Of a DNA stretch of 64,000 nt, positions 1-9,273 are shown in pieces (position 1 is the first letter of the stretch; every line of letters starts with the position of its first letter). Source of the stretch: VAZQ01 sp963756715 (GTDB lineage: Bacteria > Pseudomonadota > Alphaproteobacteria > Rhizobiales > Xanthobacteraceae). The notes beneath the pieces were generated by a model. The model worked only from the letters and a program-made list of their open reading frames with translations, had not been told where the DNA came from and searched no databases. The DNA lies in NCBI GenBank assembly GCA_963756715.1, contig CAVWOV010000021.1, positions 62,001 through 126,000 of the forward strand, in the 5' to 3' direction. The translations under genes and the position numbers were made by a program.

Positions 1-1528
1 AAGCCAGTTGTTCCACCGGTTGGTGGGTCGGGCCGTCCTCGCCGTCACCCATGGCATCGTGGGTGAACACGAAGATCGTGGGCAACTCCATCAGGGCTGA
101 CAGCCGGATGGCTGGACGCGCGTAATCGCTGAAGATGAAGAACGTCGCACCGAAGGCCCGCAGTTTTGACAGCGAGAGCCCGTTGACTGCGGCCGCCATC
201 GCGTGTTCGCGGATGCCGAAATGCAGGTTCCTGCCGCCATGAGTACCCGGCTCGATGTCCCCGGCGCCTGCGAACGTCAATGTGGTCCTGTTGGAAGGCC
301 CGAGATCCGCCGATCCACCGATCAGCCATGGGATGTTCTGCGCCAGGACATTGAGCACGTTGCCCGAGGCGTCCCGTCCTGCGAGACCCTTGGGGTCGGC
401 CGGAAAGACCGGAAGTCCGGCATCCCATCCGGCCGGCAACTCACGCCGTTCGATCAGGTCGATCTCGGTCGCGAGCTGCGGATATTTGGACCGGTACGCC
501 GTCAAGAGTTCGGTCCAACGGCTGCGGGCCTGCGCACCGCGCACGCCAATTCCGTCGGCGAAGTGCTCGCGCACGGCCTCGGGGACCAGGAACTTCGCGT
601 CCTCGGGCCACCCGTAGTCGCGTTTGGTGAGGCGAACCTCCTCCTCGCCCAGCGGCTCGCCATGAGCGGCGGCGGTGTCCTGCTTGTGCGGCGAGCCGTA
701 ACCGATATGACTGTCCAGAATGATGAAGGTGGGACGTCCCTTGGTCTTGCGAAAGATGTCCAGGGCCTGCTCGATCCGATCGATGTCGTTGGCGTCGCCC
801 ACGCGCAGAACGTTCCAGCCGTATCCCATGAACCGGGCTGCGATGTCCTCCGTAAAGGCAATGCGGGTGTTGCCTTCGATCGTGATGTGGTTGTTGTCGT
901 AAATCCAGCAGAGGTTGTCCAAGCCGAGATGGCCTGCCAGGGACGCCGCTTCCGACGCAACGCCTTCCATCATGCAGCCATCGCCGCAAACCGCGTAGAT
1001 GTTGTAGCCGAAGATCTCGAAGTCAGGGCGATTGTAGCGGTCGGCGAGCCACGCCTCGGCAATGGCCATGCCCACACTCATGGCGACGCCTTGGCCGAGG
1101 GGGCCGGTGGTAGCCTCGACCCCCGAAACCCAATGATACTCGGGATGGCCTGGGGCCTTGCTGCCCAGTTGGCGGAAGTGACGGATGTCGTCGAGCGAAA
1201 CCGCAGGTTCGCCCAGCCGTTCGTATTCGGCGTTCACCGCACGGGTGCCGGTGAGATGGAGGACCGACCACAGCAGCATCGAGGCATGACCGTTGGAAAG
1301 CACGAACCGGTCGCGATTCGGCCAGATCGGATCCTTCGGATCGAAGCGCATCACCCGGTTCCAGAGCGTATAGACGAGCGGTGCCAGCGCCATCGGTGTG
1401 CCGGGGTGCCCGGAATTCGCCTGCTGCACCGCATCGATCGACAGCGTGCGAATGCAGTTGATGGACAATTGGTCCAATTGTGCGTCCGTCATCGGTGGAT
1501 CCGCGACAGCACCGGCGATTGCATTCAT
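1..1528 (-). CDS. tkt: Transketolase, C-terminus cut by window edge
   Basis: Transketolase, the thiamine-diphosphate enzyme that moves two-carbon ketol units between sugar phosphates in the non-oxidative pentose phosphate pathway; cytosolic. About 509 of the usual ~660 residues are visible and the frame is still open at base 1. Reading from ATG 1528, the protein shows the substrate-channel motif SGHPGTPM at about residue 39, NGHASM around His81, the ThDP/metal motif GDGCMMEG at about 182, and the pyrimidine-domain stretch DAMGDGEDGPTHQPVE from about 491. Its start overlaps the stop of pgl by four bases (ATGA), so translation is probably coupled. It is the last visible gene of the sugar-phosphate run. 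Identity is secure; only the end is missing. Confidence 0.96.
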   Translation of the reverse strand, partial: MNAIAGAVADPPMTDAQLDQLSINCIRTLSIDAVQQANSGHPGTPMALAPLVYTLWNRVMRFDPKDPIWPNRDRFVLSNGHASMLLWSVLHLTGTRAVNAEYERLGEPAVSLDDIRHFRQLGSKAPGHPEYHWVSGVEATTGPLGQGVAMSVGMAIAEAWLADRYNRPDFEIFGYNIYAVCGDGCMMEGVASEAASLAGHLGLDNLCWIYDNNHITIEGNTRIAFTEDIAARFMGYGWNVLRVGDANDIDRIEQALDIFRKTKGRPTFIILDSHIGYGSPHKQDTAAAHGEPLGEEEVRLTKRDYGWPEDAKFLVPEAVREHFADGIGVRGAQARSRWTELLTAYRSKYPQLATEIDLIERRELPAGWDAGLPVFPADPKGLAGRDASGNVLNVLAQNIPWLIGGSADLGPSNRTTLTFAGAGDIEPGTHGGRNLHFGIREHAMAAAVNGLSLSKLRAFGATFFIFSDYARPAIRLSALMELPTIFVFTHDAMGDGEDGPTHQPVEQLA

Positions 1529-2328
1529 TTTTGCGCCTCCAATGTGTCGTTGGTCGCGAGCCGCTCTGCCGCCGCGCGGTCAGCGACGATCAGCGCTCGA
1601 TCCCGACGCACGCGCGATGCCGGAATGGATGGATCGCCGCCGCACAGGCGCGCGAGAATTCCAGCCTTCTCGCCGCCGGTCACCAGCCACAGTACGCGCA
1701 GCGACCGATTGATAATAGGAAAGGTCAATGTCATCCGACGTCTGCCCTGGTAGGGGCCGGTCACCGCGACGTCGGCATCGGTAACAACGAGGACCGGATC
1801 TCCGGGCACCAGCGATGCGGTGTGCCCGTCCGGCCCAAGACCGAGATGAACGAGGTCCAGCAGAGGGTGAGTTCCCGCCACCTCCTGCAACGTCAGAGCG
1901 TACTGTTCGGCCGCACGATCGAGGTCCGCAGCTTCGACCGGCATCGCATGGATGTTGTCGGCGGGCATGGGCGCGTGATCGAGCAGGCTTTCACGCAAAT
2001 GCACGAGGTTTCGGTCCGGATCGGACGCCGGCGCCGCCCGCTCGTCGACCTGGAAGACATGCACGCTCTCCCAAGGGAGTTGTTCATCGGCCAACGCGCG
2101 CAGCATCAACCACGGGGTGCGGCCGCCGCTCACTGCCAAAAGGAAGCGTCCACGCGCAAGAATGGCGGCGCGCGCGTCCGCGGCAATGATCGCCGCCGCC
2201 TCGCGAGCCGCCGCATCGTCATCAGGCTGGACTTCAATCTTCATGCGACGAACGTCAGTCCGGAATTTACCATCGGCATCGTGACGGAAAACGTCGATCA
2301 GGTCGCGCTGAGCGGGTCTTGGTGTCAC
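1525..2328 (-). CDS. pgl: 6-phosphogluconolactonase
   Basis: Hydrolyses 6-phosphogluconolactone made by Zwf to 6-phosphogluconate, the second oxidative pentose phosphate step; cytosolic, no signal or membrane segment. The family features are AVSGGRTP in the N-terminal half, the VDER motif in the centre, NIHAMP, and the GLGPDGHTASL motif that carries the catalytic His. Two starts are possible: GTG at 2328 (267 residues, preceded by AAGAGG) or ATG at 2244 (239 residues, beginning MKIEV, closer to the family length but with a poor ribosome site). The longer form is listed because of the ribosome site; the shorter one is nearly as likely. It lies between rpe-gnd and tkt in the same run. Confidence 0.93.
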   Translation of the reverse strand: MTPRPAQRDLIDVFRHDADGKFRTDVRRMKIEVQPDDDAAAREAAAIIAADARAAILARGRFLLAVSGGRTPWLMLRALADEQLPWESVHVFQVDERAAPASDPDRNLVHLRESLLDHAPMPADNIHAMPVEAADLDRAAEQYALTLQEVAGTHPLLDLVHLGLGPDGHTASLVPGDPVLVVTDADVAVTGPYQGRRRMTLTFPIINRSLRVLWLVTGGEKAGILARLCGGDPSIPASRVRRDRALIVADRAAAERLATNDTLEAQK

Positions 2329-2363
2329 ACGCCTGAACTTACCTCTTGGATTTCTCCACCTTG

Positions 2364-4058
2364 TTAAGACTTCTCCAGGTGGCCGCCGAATTCGTACCGC
2401 ATGGCCGACAGCAGCTTGTCGCCAAAATCCGCCTCACCGCGCGAGCTGAAGCGTTCGTAGAGCGCGGTCGAAAGCACCGGCGCCGGCACGGCCTCGTCGA
2501 TCGCGGCCTTGATCGTCCAGCGCCCTTCCCCGGAGTCGGAGACCTTGCCGGCAAAGTTGGCGAGTGCGGGGTCTTTCGCCAGCGCGGTTGCGGTGAGGTC
2601 CAGCAGCCACGAGGCGATGACGCTGCCGCGCCGCCACACTTCCGCGATGTCGCGCAGATTGAGATCGTATTGATAGAGCTCCGGGGCGCGCAGCGGCGTC
2701 GTTTCGGCGTCGACCGCATGCTGCTGCTTGCCGACATTGGCGTGGCGCAAGATGTTCATCCCTTCGGCGTACGCGGCCATGAGGCCGTACTCGATCCCGT
2801 TATGGACCATCTTGACGAAGTGACCGGCGCCGCTCGCCCCGCAGTGCAGGTAACCGAGCTCTGCGCTGCCGCCGATCTTCTCGCGCCCGGGCGTGCGCGC
2901 GATATCGCCTGGACCGGGAGCCAGCGTCTTGAAGATCGGATCGAGATGCTGCACCGCCGCCTCCGGCCCGCCGATCATCATGCAATAGCCGCGCTCCAGG
3001 CCCCAGACGCCGCCACTGGTCCCGACATCAAGGTAGTTGATCCCCTTCGACAACAAGTCTTTGGCGCGGCGGATGTCGTCCACGTAATACGAGTTACCGC
3101 CATCGATAAGGATGTCGCCGCTCTCGAGATGAGGTACGAGGTCGGCGATGGTCTTGTCCACGACGGCCGCTGGGACCATCAACCAGATCGCTCGCGGCTT
3201 CTCCATCTTGCGCACGAGGTCCGCGAGCGAGGCGGCCCCGATCGCCCTCTCCCGCGCCAAGTCTTCGACCGCCTTCGGCGACATGTCGAAGACCACGCAC
3301 TGATGGCCGCCCCCGATAAGTCGCCGCACCATATTGGCGCCCATTCTGCCTAATCCGATCATCGCGAGCTGCATGGCATTCTTCTCCGTTAGCGCCGGAT
3401 TGCGGCCCGTAGCCGAATTCATGGCGACGGTGACGCCTTCGCTGTCATTGAATATCGCCGACCCGGCCACCAGGACGTTGGCGCCCGCGGCCACCGCCAG
3501 CGGCGCCGTCGCCACATCGATGCCGCCGTCCACCTCGAGGTCACACTCCGGCTTGTTTCGATCGATCATTTGACGCAAGCGATCGATCTTCGGGAGAACC
3601 GTATGGAGGAAATGCTGATGCCCGAACCCCGGACTCACGGTCATGACCAGCACCTGGTCGAGGTCTGGCATGATTTCCTCCAGAACGGCTGCGGAAGTCG
3701 CCGGGTTGATGGCCACGCCGACCCGCTTTCCCAACGCCTTGATGCGCCGGACGGTGCGCGACGGATCGTTATTGCCCTCCCAGTGGACCAGGAATGAATC
3801 GGTCCCGGCCTTTGCAAATTCGTCAACGAAAAAATCGGGATCAGATATCATGAGATGCGCCTCCAGCGGCAAGCGCGTCGTCTTGCGCAACGATCTGACG
3901 ATCGGCGCTCCCATCGAAATATTTGGCACGAAATGTCCGTCCATCACATCGACGTGGATGCGGTCCGCTCCGGCTCGTTCGGCTTCGGCCACCTGATCGC
4001 CCAGGCAGGCGAAATCCGCCGCAAGGATCGACGGAGCGAGCTTCACTGCTTCGGTCAC
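2364..4058 (-). CDS. rpe-gnd: Ribulose-phosphate 3-epimerase / 6-phosphogluconate dehydrogenase fusion
   Basis: One uninterrupted 564-residue frame carries two pentose phosphate enzymes. Residues 1-~215 are ribulose-5-phosphate 3-epimerase: SILAADF, HVDVMDGHFVPN (metal ligands), HLMI, SPGFGHQ and EVDGGI. Residues 229-564 are a short-type decarboxylating 6-phosphogluconate dehydrogenase: Rossmann motif GLGRMGAN, substrate motif DGGNSYY, LDVGTSGGVWG, and GHFVKMVHNGIEY with the catalytic Lys. The domains catalyse consecutive reactions (6-phosphogluconate to ribulose-5-P to xylulose-5-P), though they are fused in reverse order. A GGAGAAG ribosome site lies just ahead of Met229 (ATG at 3374), so a free dehydrogenase could also be made. 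Start ATG 4058 overlaps the pgi stop by 4 nt. The fusion is seen directly; whether one or two polypeptides accumulate is not known. Confidence 0.93.
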   Translation of the reverse strand: MTEAVKLAPSILAADFACLGDQVAEAERAGADRIHVDVMDGHFVPNISMGAPIVRSLRKTTRLPLEAHLMISDPDFFVDEFAKAGTDSFLVHWEGNNDPSRTVRRIKALGKRVGVAINPATSAAVLEEIMPDLDQVLVMTVSPGFGHQHFLHTVLPKIDRLRQMIDRNKPECDLEVDGGIDVATAPLAVAAGANVLVAGSAIFNDSEGVTVAMNSATGRNPALTEKNAMQLAMIGLGRMGANMVRRLIGGGHQCVVFDMSPKAVEDLARERAIGAASLADLVRKMEKPRAIWLMVPAAVVDKTIADLVPHLESGDILIDGGNSYYVDDIRRAKDLLSKGINYLDVGTSGGVWGLERGYCMMIGGPEAAVQHLDPIFKTLAPGPGDIARTPGREKIGGSAELGYLHCGASGAGHFVKMVHNGIEYGLMAAYAEGMNILRHANVGKQQHAVDAETTPLRAPELYQYDLNLRDIAEVWRRGSVIASWLLDLTATALAKDPALANFAGKVSDSGEGRWTIKAAIDEAVPAPVLSTALYERFSSRGEADFGDKLLSAMRYEFGGHLEKS

Positions 4059-5713
4059 ATCGGGCCTTTGAGGTTGCGGTAGCGGCGGATCAGGTTGTTA
4101 GTCGAACTGTCATGGCCGAGGTCGGGGATGGCCGGGCTCTCGAGCTCCGGGATGATGCGCTGCGCCAGGACCTTGCCGAGTTCGACGCCCCATTGATCGA
4201 ACGAGTCGATTTCCCAGATGGTGCCCTGCGTGAATACGCAATGCTCGTAAAGCGCGACCAGCTTGCCCAGCGCGGCCGGGGTTAAGCGATCCATCAGAAT
4301 GGTGTTGGACGGCCGATTGCCCTCGAACACACGATGCGGGACGAGCCAATCGGGCGTTCCTTCGGCCTTCACCTGCTCCCGTGTCTTCCCGAAGGCGAGC
4401 GCCTCGGTCTGCGCAAATACATTCGCCACCAGCATGTCGTGATGCCGGCCGAGGATATTGAGCGCCTCTCCGAACGCAATGAAGTCACAGGGAATGAGCC
4501 GGGTGCCCTGATGGATCAATTGATAAAACGAGTGCTGGCCGTTGGTGCCCGGCTCGCCCCAATAGATCGGACCGGTCTGGTAGTCCACCGGCGTGCCGTC
4601 GAGCCTCACATGCTTGCCGTTGCTCTCCATGGTCAACTGCTGGAGGTAGGCGGGGAAGCGCTTCAGGTACTGGTCGTAGGGCAGCACGGCGACCGTCTGC
4701 GCGCCAAAGAAGTCGTTGTACCAAATGCCGAGGAGCCCCATCAGCACCGGCAGATTGCGTTCGAACGGCGCAGTACGGAAATGCTCGTCGATCGCATTGA
4801 AACCGGTCAACATGTCGCGAAAGTGATCCGGACCTATCGCAAGCATCGTCGAGAGGCCGATTGCGGAGTCCATCGAGTAGCGGCCGCCCACCCAGTCCCA
4901 GAATTCGAACATGTTTGCGGTATCGATGCCGAACTCTGCGACCTTTTCGGCGTTCGTAGAGACCGCAACGAAGTGCGCGGCAACCGCCGCGGCATCGCCG
5001 CCAAGGCCACGGAGCGACCACGCGCGCGCGCTCAGCGCATTCGTCATCGTCTCCAGCGTCGTGAAGGTCTTCGAAGAGATAATGAACAGGGTTTCTGCCG
5101 GGTCGAGATCGCGTGTTGCCTCGACAAAATCGGTGCCATCGACGTTGGACACGAAGCGAAACGTCATGGCTCGGTCGCTGTAATACTTGAGCGCCTCATA
5201 CGCCATCACCGGCCCGAGGTCGGACCCCCCGATGCCGATATTGACTACATTGCGGATGCGTTTGCCGCTGTGGCCTTTCCATTCGCCGCTACGGACGCGA
5301 CCGGAGAAGTCAGCCATCCGGTCGAGCACGGCGTGAACTTCCGGTACGACGTTCTTGCCGTCGACGACGATGGATGCGCCTTTCGGCGCACGGAGCGCGA
5401 CGTGCAGAACAGCCCTTTTTTCCGTGATGTTGATCTTCTCGCCGCGAAACATCGCCTCGATCCTGGCGCGCAACCCGGATTGTTCGGCGAGGTCAATGAG
5501 CAGCTCTAGCGTCTCGTCGTTGACGCGATTTTTCGAGTAGTCGAGGAAAACGCCGGCGGCCTCGGCGGTCATCCGCTCACCGCGCGTCGAATCATCCGCG
5601 AACAAGCTTCGCAGGTTTACGTCACGCATTGTCTCGTAGTGATTTTCGAGGGCCTGCCATGCCGCATGTTTGCCCGTCGATCGCGTGCGAGAGGTTTCCG
5701 GCCCTGCAGCCAT
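4055..5713 (-). CDS. pgi: Glucose-6-phosphate isomerase
   Basis: Interconverts glucose-6-phosphate and fructose-6-phosphate, linking the glucokinase and pentose phosphate steps to glycolysis or recycling; cytosolic. The 552-residue protein has the expected length and the PGI signatures: NIGIGGSDLGP, the ISSKTFTT phosphate-binding loop, GGRYS in the middle, and FDQWGVELGK in the C-terminal third. The frame is open upstream to 5884, but ATG 5713 (MAAGPETSRT) is preferred because AGAAAGGA sits just before it and the extra N-terminal residues would overlap ppgK. It follows ppgK after 22 nt and overlaps rpe-gnd by 4 nt. Confidence 0.95.
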   Translation of the reverse strand: MAAGPETSRTRSTGKHAAWQALENHYETMRDVNLRSLFADDSTRGERMTAEAAGVFLDYSKNRVNDETLELLIDLAEQSGLRARIEAMFRGEKINITEKRAVLHVALRAPKGASIVVDGKNVVPEVHAVLDRMADFSGRVRSGEWKGHSGKRIRNVVNIGIGGSDLGPVMAYEALKYYSDRAMTFRFVSNVDGTDFVEATRDLDPAETLFIISSKTFTTLETMTNALSARAWSLRGLGGDAAAVAAHFVAVSTNAEKVAEFGIDTANMFEFWDWVGGRYSMDSAIGLSTMLAIGPDHFRDMLTGFNAIDEHFRTAPFERNLPVLMGLLGIWYNDFFGAQTVAVLPYDQYLKRFPAYLQQLTMESNGKHVRLDGTPVDYQTGPIYWGEPGTNGQHSFYQLIHQGTRLIPCDFIAFGEALNILGRHHDMLVANVFAQTEALAFGKTREQVKAEGTPDWLVPHRVFEGNRPSNTILMDRLTPAALGKLVALYEHCVFTQGTIWEIDSFDQWGVELGKVLAQRIIPELESPAIPDLGHDSSTNNLIRRYRNLKGPM

Positions 5714-5735
5714 CTGCGGCGTCCTTTCTGGTCCC

Positions 5736-6524
5736 TCAAGTTTTTCGCTTCGAACGGGTCGCGCTGGGCGGGAGAGCTTGCACTTCGTCCCAAATCCGGA
5801 ATCCGCCGAGGAAGGCATTGGCGTTGTCGCCTGCACGACACTGGGGCGGCAGCTCATCGAGCTTAGGGACGTTACCTCCGCCAATCACCGTGTCGTCGGG
5901 TTCCAGTGCGGCGATGAGACGCGCCGCAACATCGGCAACATCGCGCCGCCATTTCTTCTTGCCGTGACGTTCCAGTCCGGCCCGGCCAACATAGGTCTCA
6001 TAGGTGCCCTTTTTGTAAGGCAGGTGAGCAAGCTCCATGGGCTCCACGATGCCATCGACAATCATCGCCGTTCCAAGCCCGGTTCCCAGGCCCAGAAAGA
6101 GCATCTTGCCGCCTTTGTAGCTGCCCAGCGCCTGCATCGCGGCGTCGTTGACGACCTTCACAGGACAACCGAATGCCGCCGCGAAATCGAACCCGACCCA
6201 CCCACGTCCGAGGTTGTGTGGTTCCGCAATCGGCCGGCCGTGGAGAACGGGACCAGGATATCCGATCGACACCACGTCATACACCCAACCAGTGGAGAGC
6301 TTCTTGACTTCGGAAACCATCTGCCTGGGCGTCAATGTCGGCGAAGATGGAAACGATCGATGCTCCACCTGCCCGGTGGCCAGGATTTTGACTGAGGTTC
6401 CGCCCACATCGACGACCAGCACGTTCTTGACCGACGACTTCTTTGCAACGCCGGCTCGAACTGGTCGCAGGGTCTTACGCTCAGCGACCTTGCGCTTGGC
6501 GGCGATCAGTGATTTCGCCTTCAC
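5736..6524 (-). CDS. ppgK: Polyphosphate-type glucokinase (ROK family)
   Basis: Phosphorylates glucose to glucose-6-phosphate, probably with polyphosphate as well as or instead of ATP. The 262-residue protein has the ROK/actin-fold phosphate motif DVGGTSVK near residue 39, VVNDAAMQALG, and the GLGTGLGTA motif, and it resembles the short PpgK group rather than larger ROK repressors (no helix-turn-helix). The N-terminal ~30 residues are rich in Lys and Arg, a plausible polyphosphate contact, which is inference. It lies 4 nt after tal and 22 nt before pgi. The donor preference cannot be read from sequence; plain ATP glucokinase activity is the alternative. Confidence 0.85.
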   Translation of the reverse strand: MKAKSLIAAKRKVAERKTLRPVRAGVAKKSSVKNVLVVDVGGTSVKILATGQVEHRSFPSSPTLTPRQMVSEVKKLSTGWVYDVVSIGYPGPVLHGRPIAEPHNLGRGWVGFDFAAAFGCPVKVVNDAAMQALGSYKGGKMLFLGLGTGLGTAMIVDGIVEPMELAHLPYKKGTYETYVGRAGLERHGKKKWRRDVADVAARLIAALEPDDTVIGGGNVPKLDELPPQCRAGDNANAFLGGFRIWDEVQALPPSATRSKRKT

Positions 6525-6528
6525 AGCG

Positions 6529-7614
6529 CTAGCTCGCCCGATCGAGGACGGCGGATTTGGACCCGATCACGTCCATCAATTCGTTCCATGAATTGACGAA
6601 AGACTTGGCGCCCTCATCTTGCAGCCGTAGCGCCAGCGCATCGATATCGATCTTCGCCGCGGCGAACCGCGCCAAGACCTCTTCGCAGTCGCCGCCGTCA
6701 GCCGGCATCGTCGCTCCGATACCGCAGGGTTCGGCAAGCGCTTTCAGGGTGCCCTCGGGCAGGGTGTTCACGGTGAATGGTGCGGCCAAGGCCTCGACGT
6801 AAAGGGTTGTAGAAGCCTTCGGATCCTTGGTCCCTGTGCTGGCCCACAGCAGGCGTTGCGGACGAGCGCCGGCGTTATAGGCGCGCATCCAGCGTGGCGA
6901 ACGCAGCAGGTCGAGATAGGCCTTGTAGGCCCGCTTGGCGACGGCGATGCCGAGTTGGTTGTTGAGCGTCTCCGGCACCTTGCCGGTCACGGCGACGTCC
7001 CAACGGCTGATGAAGATCGACGCCACCGAACCAACATCGGGCGGCAATCCCGCATCGATGCGTCGTTCGATCCCGCGCATGAACGCATCGGCGGCAGCGA
7101 CGTACTGGCGGTCGGAGAACAACAGCGTGACGTTGACCGGCACGCCCGCAAAGATCGCCTCTTCAATGGCCGGCAAACCTTCGGGCGTACCGGGAATCTT
7201 GATCAGGAGGTTGGGGCGCTGCGCCCGCGCGTGCAGGTCCTTGGCCACGGTGATCGTCGATTTGGTATCCCGCGCCAGCAGCGGTGAGACTTCCAGCGAA
7301 ACCCAACCGTCCACGCCACAGGTTCGGTCGTGAACCGGGCGGAACAGATCCGCGGCCTGCGTCAGGTCTTCCAGCGCCAGTTCGAAGAACAACGCCTCGC
7401 CTGACTTGCCTTCCGCAAGCTTGCTCTTGATCGCGTCGTCATAATCCGTGCTGTTCTTGATCGCGTGATCGAAGATCGTAGGGTTGGATGTCAGTCCGGT
7501 GACCGACAACTCGTCGATATAGCGGCGTAGCACGCCCGTCTTCAACAGGTTGCGCGTTATGTTGTCGAGCCAGAGGCTCTGGCCCAGATCGTGAAGGATT
7601 TTTGCTGCTTTCAT
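6529..7614 (-). CDS. tal: Transaldolase
   Basis: Transfers a three-carbon dihydroxyacetone unit between sugar phosphates (sedoheptulose-7-P with glyceraldehyde-3-P) in the non-oxidative pentose phosphate pathway; cytosolic. At 361 residues it matches the long bacterial/cyanobacterial Tal form. Key motifs are GLTSNPTIFD near residue 40, the VSLEVSP strand, and LLIKIPGTPEGLPAI with the Schiff-base Lys near residue 140. SIFISRWD follows. Transcribed in the same direction as zwf (99 nt upstream) and ppgK (4 nt downstream), so probably part of the same operon. Confidence 0.95.
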   Translation of the reverse strand: MKAAKILHDLGQSLWLDNITRNLLKTGVLRRYIDELSVTGLTSNPTIFDHAIKNSTDYDDAIKSKLAEGKSGEALFFELALEDLTQAADLFRPVHDRTCGVDGWVSLEVSPLLARDTKSTITVAKDLHARAQRPNLLIKIPGTPEGLPAIEEAIFAGVPVNVTLLFSDRQYVAAADAFMRGIERRIDAGLPPDVGSVASIFISRWDVAVTGKVPETLNNQLGIAVAKRAYKAYLDLLRSPRWMRAYNAGARPQRLLWASTGTKDPKASTTLYVEALAAPFTVNTLPEGTLKALAEPCGIGATMPADGGDCEEVLARFAAAKIDIDALALRLQDEGAKSFVNSWNELMDVIGSKSAVLDRAS

Positions 7615-7713
7615 GTCTTCACCTCGATCGCATCCTCGGATCCGGTGCGTAACGTGCCACCGCTCGCCCGGAGCCTTTGTCGTTGCCGAACATCATCACG
7701 TGGCCGGAACCGG

Positions 7714-9273
7714 TCATGCGCTGCCCTTGGGTTGCGGATGGCCACGACCGATCGGCAGCCAGGCCCGCCCATCGGTTGCGAGCAGGCGATCGGCGGCGGC
7801 GGGCCCGGCGGTGCCGGCGACGTAATTGGGGAAATCGTCGGGAGGATCGCGCCCCCAGGAATCAAGCAAGCCCTGCACGGCGCACCAGGCCGCCTCTACC
7901 GTATCGGCCCGCTGGAACAAGGTCGCGTCGCCAATCAGACAATCGTAGATCAGCGTCTCGTAGCCGACTGCGGCGAGCGGCGCGAAATAGTCCCGGTAAG
8001 AAAAGTCCATTTTAACGCCGTCGATTTCGATCTCGGAACCGGGCCGCTTGGCGTTGAAGCTGACCGACAGTCCCTCATCCGGTTGGATGCGCAGGGTCAG
8101 AATGTTCGGGGGCAATTGCTCGACCGGGGTGTCGCGAAAGAGTGAGTACGGGGCTCGGCGGAAATGCACCGCAATCTCGGTGGTGCGTGCGGAAAGAGAC
8201 TTGCCGGTACGCAGATAGAATGGCACGCCGGCCCAGCGCCAATTGTCGATGCCGAGCTTGAGGGCCACATAGGTTTCCGTCCTGGAATCCGCCGCGACGT
8301 TGGGCTCTTGGCGGTAATCTTGAACTTTCTTGCCGGATATCATCCCGCTGCCGTACTGGCCGCGCACCGCGTTCTCCGGCGAGATGGGATGGATCGCCTG
8401 AAACAGTTCCGTCTTCTTGCTGCGCACGGCATCGGCATCGAAAGAGATCGGCGGCTCCATTCCGATCATGGCGAGGAGCTGGAACAAATGGTTCGGCACC
8501 ATGTCGCGCAACGCGCCCGTTCGCTCGTAGAATCGCCCCCGGCCTTCCACGCCCACAGTCTCGGCAGCCGTGATCTGAACGTGGTCGACATGGTCGCGAT
8601 TCCAGAGCGGTTCGAAAATGCCGTTGGCGAAACGCAGCACCATGATGTTCTGGACCGTCTCTTTGCCGAGAAAGTGATCGATCCGATAGATCTGGTCTTC
8701 GGACAGGACATTAAGAATCCGCGCATTGAGCGCCACCGCCGATGCAAGGTCGTGTCCAAAAGGCTTTTCGACGATCACACGGCGCCATCCTCGATCCGAT
8801 TGCCGGGTGAGCCCCGCATGGCCGAGTTGCTCGATCACCGGACCGAAGAACCGCTCGGCGACCGCCAAGTAGAACAGCACATTGCCCGCGTCGATCTGTC
8901 GCCGCCCTGAATCCGTCAACAGCTTTTCGAGTTCGTTGTAAGTCTCGGGCTGGGTAAAATCCCCACGCATATAGCGCATCCGACGAATGAGCCATGACCA
9001 GGCCTCCTCGTCGATCGCCTCGGCTTGGCCCACGCGCCCGCCAGCGCTCGTGAGGGCTTGCATCATCTCCGTCAGGTTTTGGCGCCAGCCATCGGTCGTC
9101 TGGTCGCTATGATCGACGCCGATAATGGCGAAATCGTCCGAAAGCTTCCCGGCTCTCACAAGATTGTACAGCGCCGGCACCACGAGACGCTTGGTCAGAT
9201 CGCCGCCGGCACCGAAAATCGTCAGAGTGGCGGGCGGCGCGCGGCCGCCGGGAAGGGTAGCTGCTGCAGTCAC
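7714..9273 (-). CDS. zwf: Glucose-6-phosphate 1-dehydrogenase
   Basis: Oxidises glucose-6-phosphate to 6-phosphogluconolactone with NAD(P)+, the entry step of the oxidative pentose phosphate branch; cytosolic. The nucleotide-binding motif GAGGDLTKR is near the N-terminus, the active-site motif RIDHFLGKE carries the catalytic His/Lys region, and NHLFQLLAM follows. The frame extends upstream to 9462, but those residues lack family character; GTG 9273 is chosen because GGAGG stands 5 nt before it (a second GTG at 9276 is too close), giving 519 residues, the normal size. First gene after a 476-nt gap, so it probably begins its own transcript. N-terminus is less certain than the identity. Confidence 0.94.
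   Translation of the reverse strand: MTAAATLPGGRAPPATLTIFGAGGDLTKRLVVPALYNLVRAGKLSDDFAIIGVDHSDQTTDGWRQNLTEMMQALTSAGGRVGQAEAIDEEAWSWLIRRMRYMRGDFTQPETYNELEKLLTDSGRRQIDAGNVLFYLAVAERFFGPVIEQLGHAGLTRQSDRGWRRVIVEKPFGHDLASAVALNARILNVLSEDQIYRIDHFLGKETVQNIMVLRFANGIFEPLWNRDHVDHVQITAAETVGVEGRGRFYERTGALRDMVPNHLFQLLAMIGMEPPISFDADAVRSKKTELFQAIHPISPENAVRGQYGSGMISGKKVQDYRQEPNVAADSRTETYVALKLGIDNWRWAGVPFYLRTGKSLSARTTEIAVHFRRAPYSLFRDTPVEQLPPNILTLRIQPDEGLSVSFNAKRPGSEIEIDGVKMDFSYRDYFAPLAAVGYETLIYDCLIGDATLFQRADTVEAAWCAVQGLLDSWGRDPPDDFPNYVAGTAGPAAADRLLATDGRAWLPIGRGHPQPKGSA

Noticed and set aside
203..1753. Long open frame opposite the transketolase and pgl genes
   Set aside because: It is antisense to clear enzyme motifs, has no ribosome site or domain, and long antisense frames are expected in GC-rich DNA.
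4334..5509. 391-codon plus-strand frame opposite pgi
   Set aside because: Shadow of a well-conserved isomerase; no start signal or family features.
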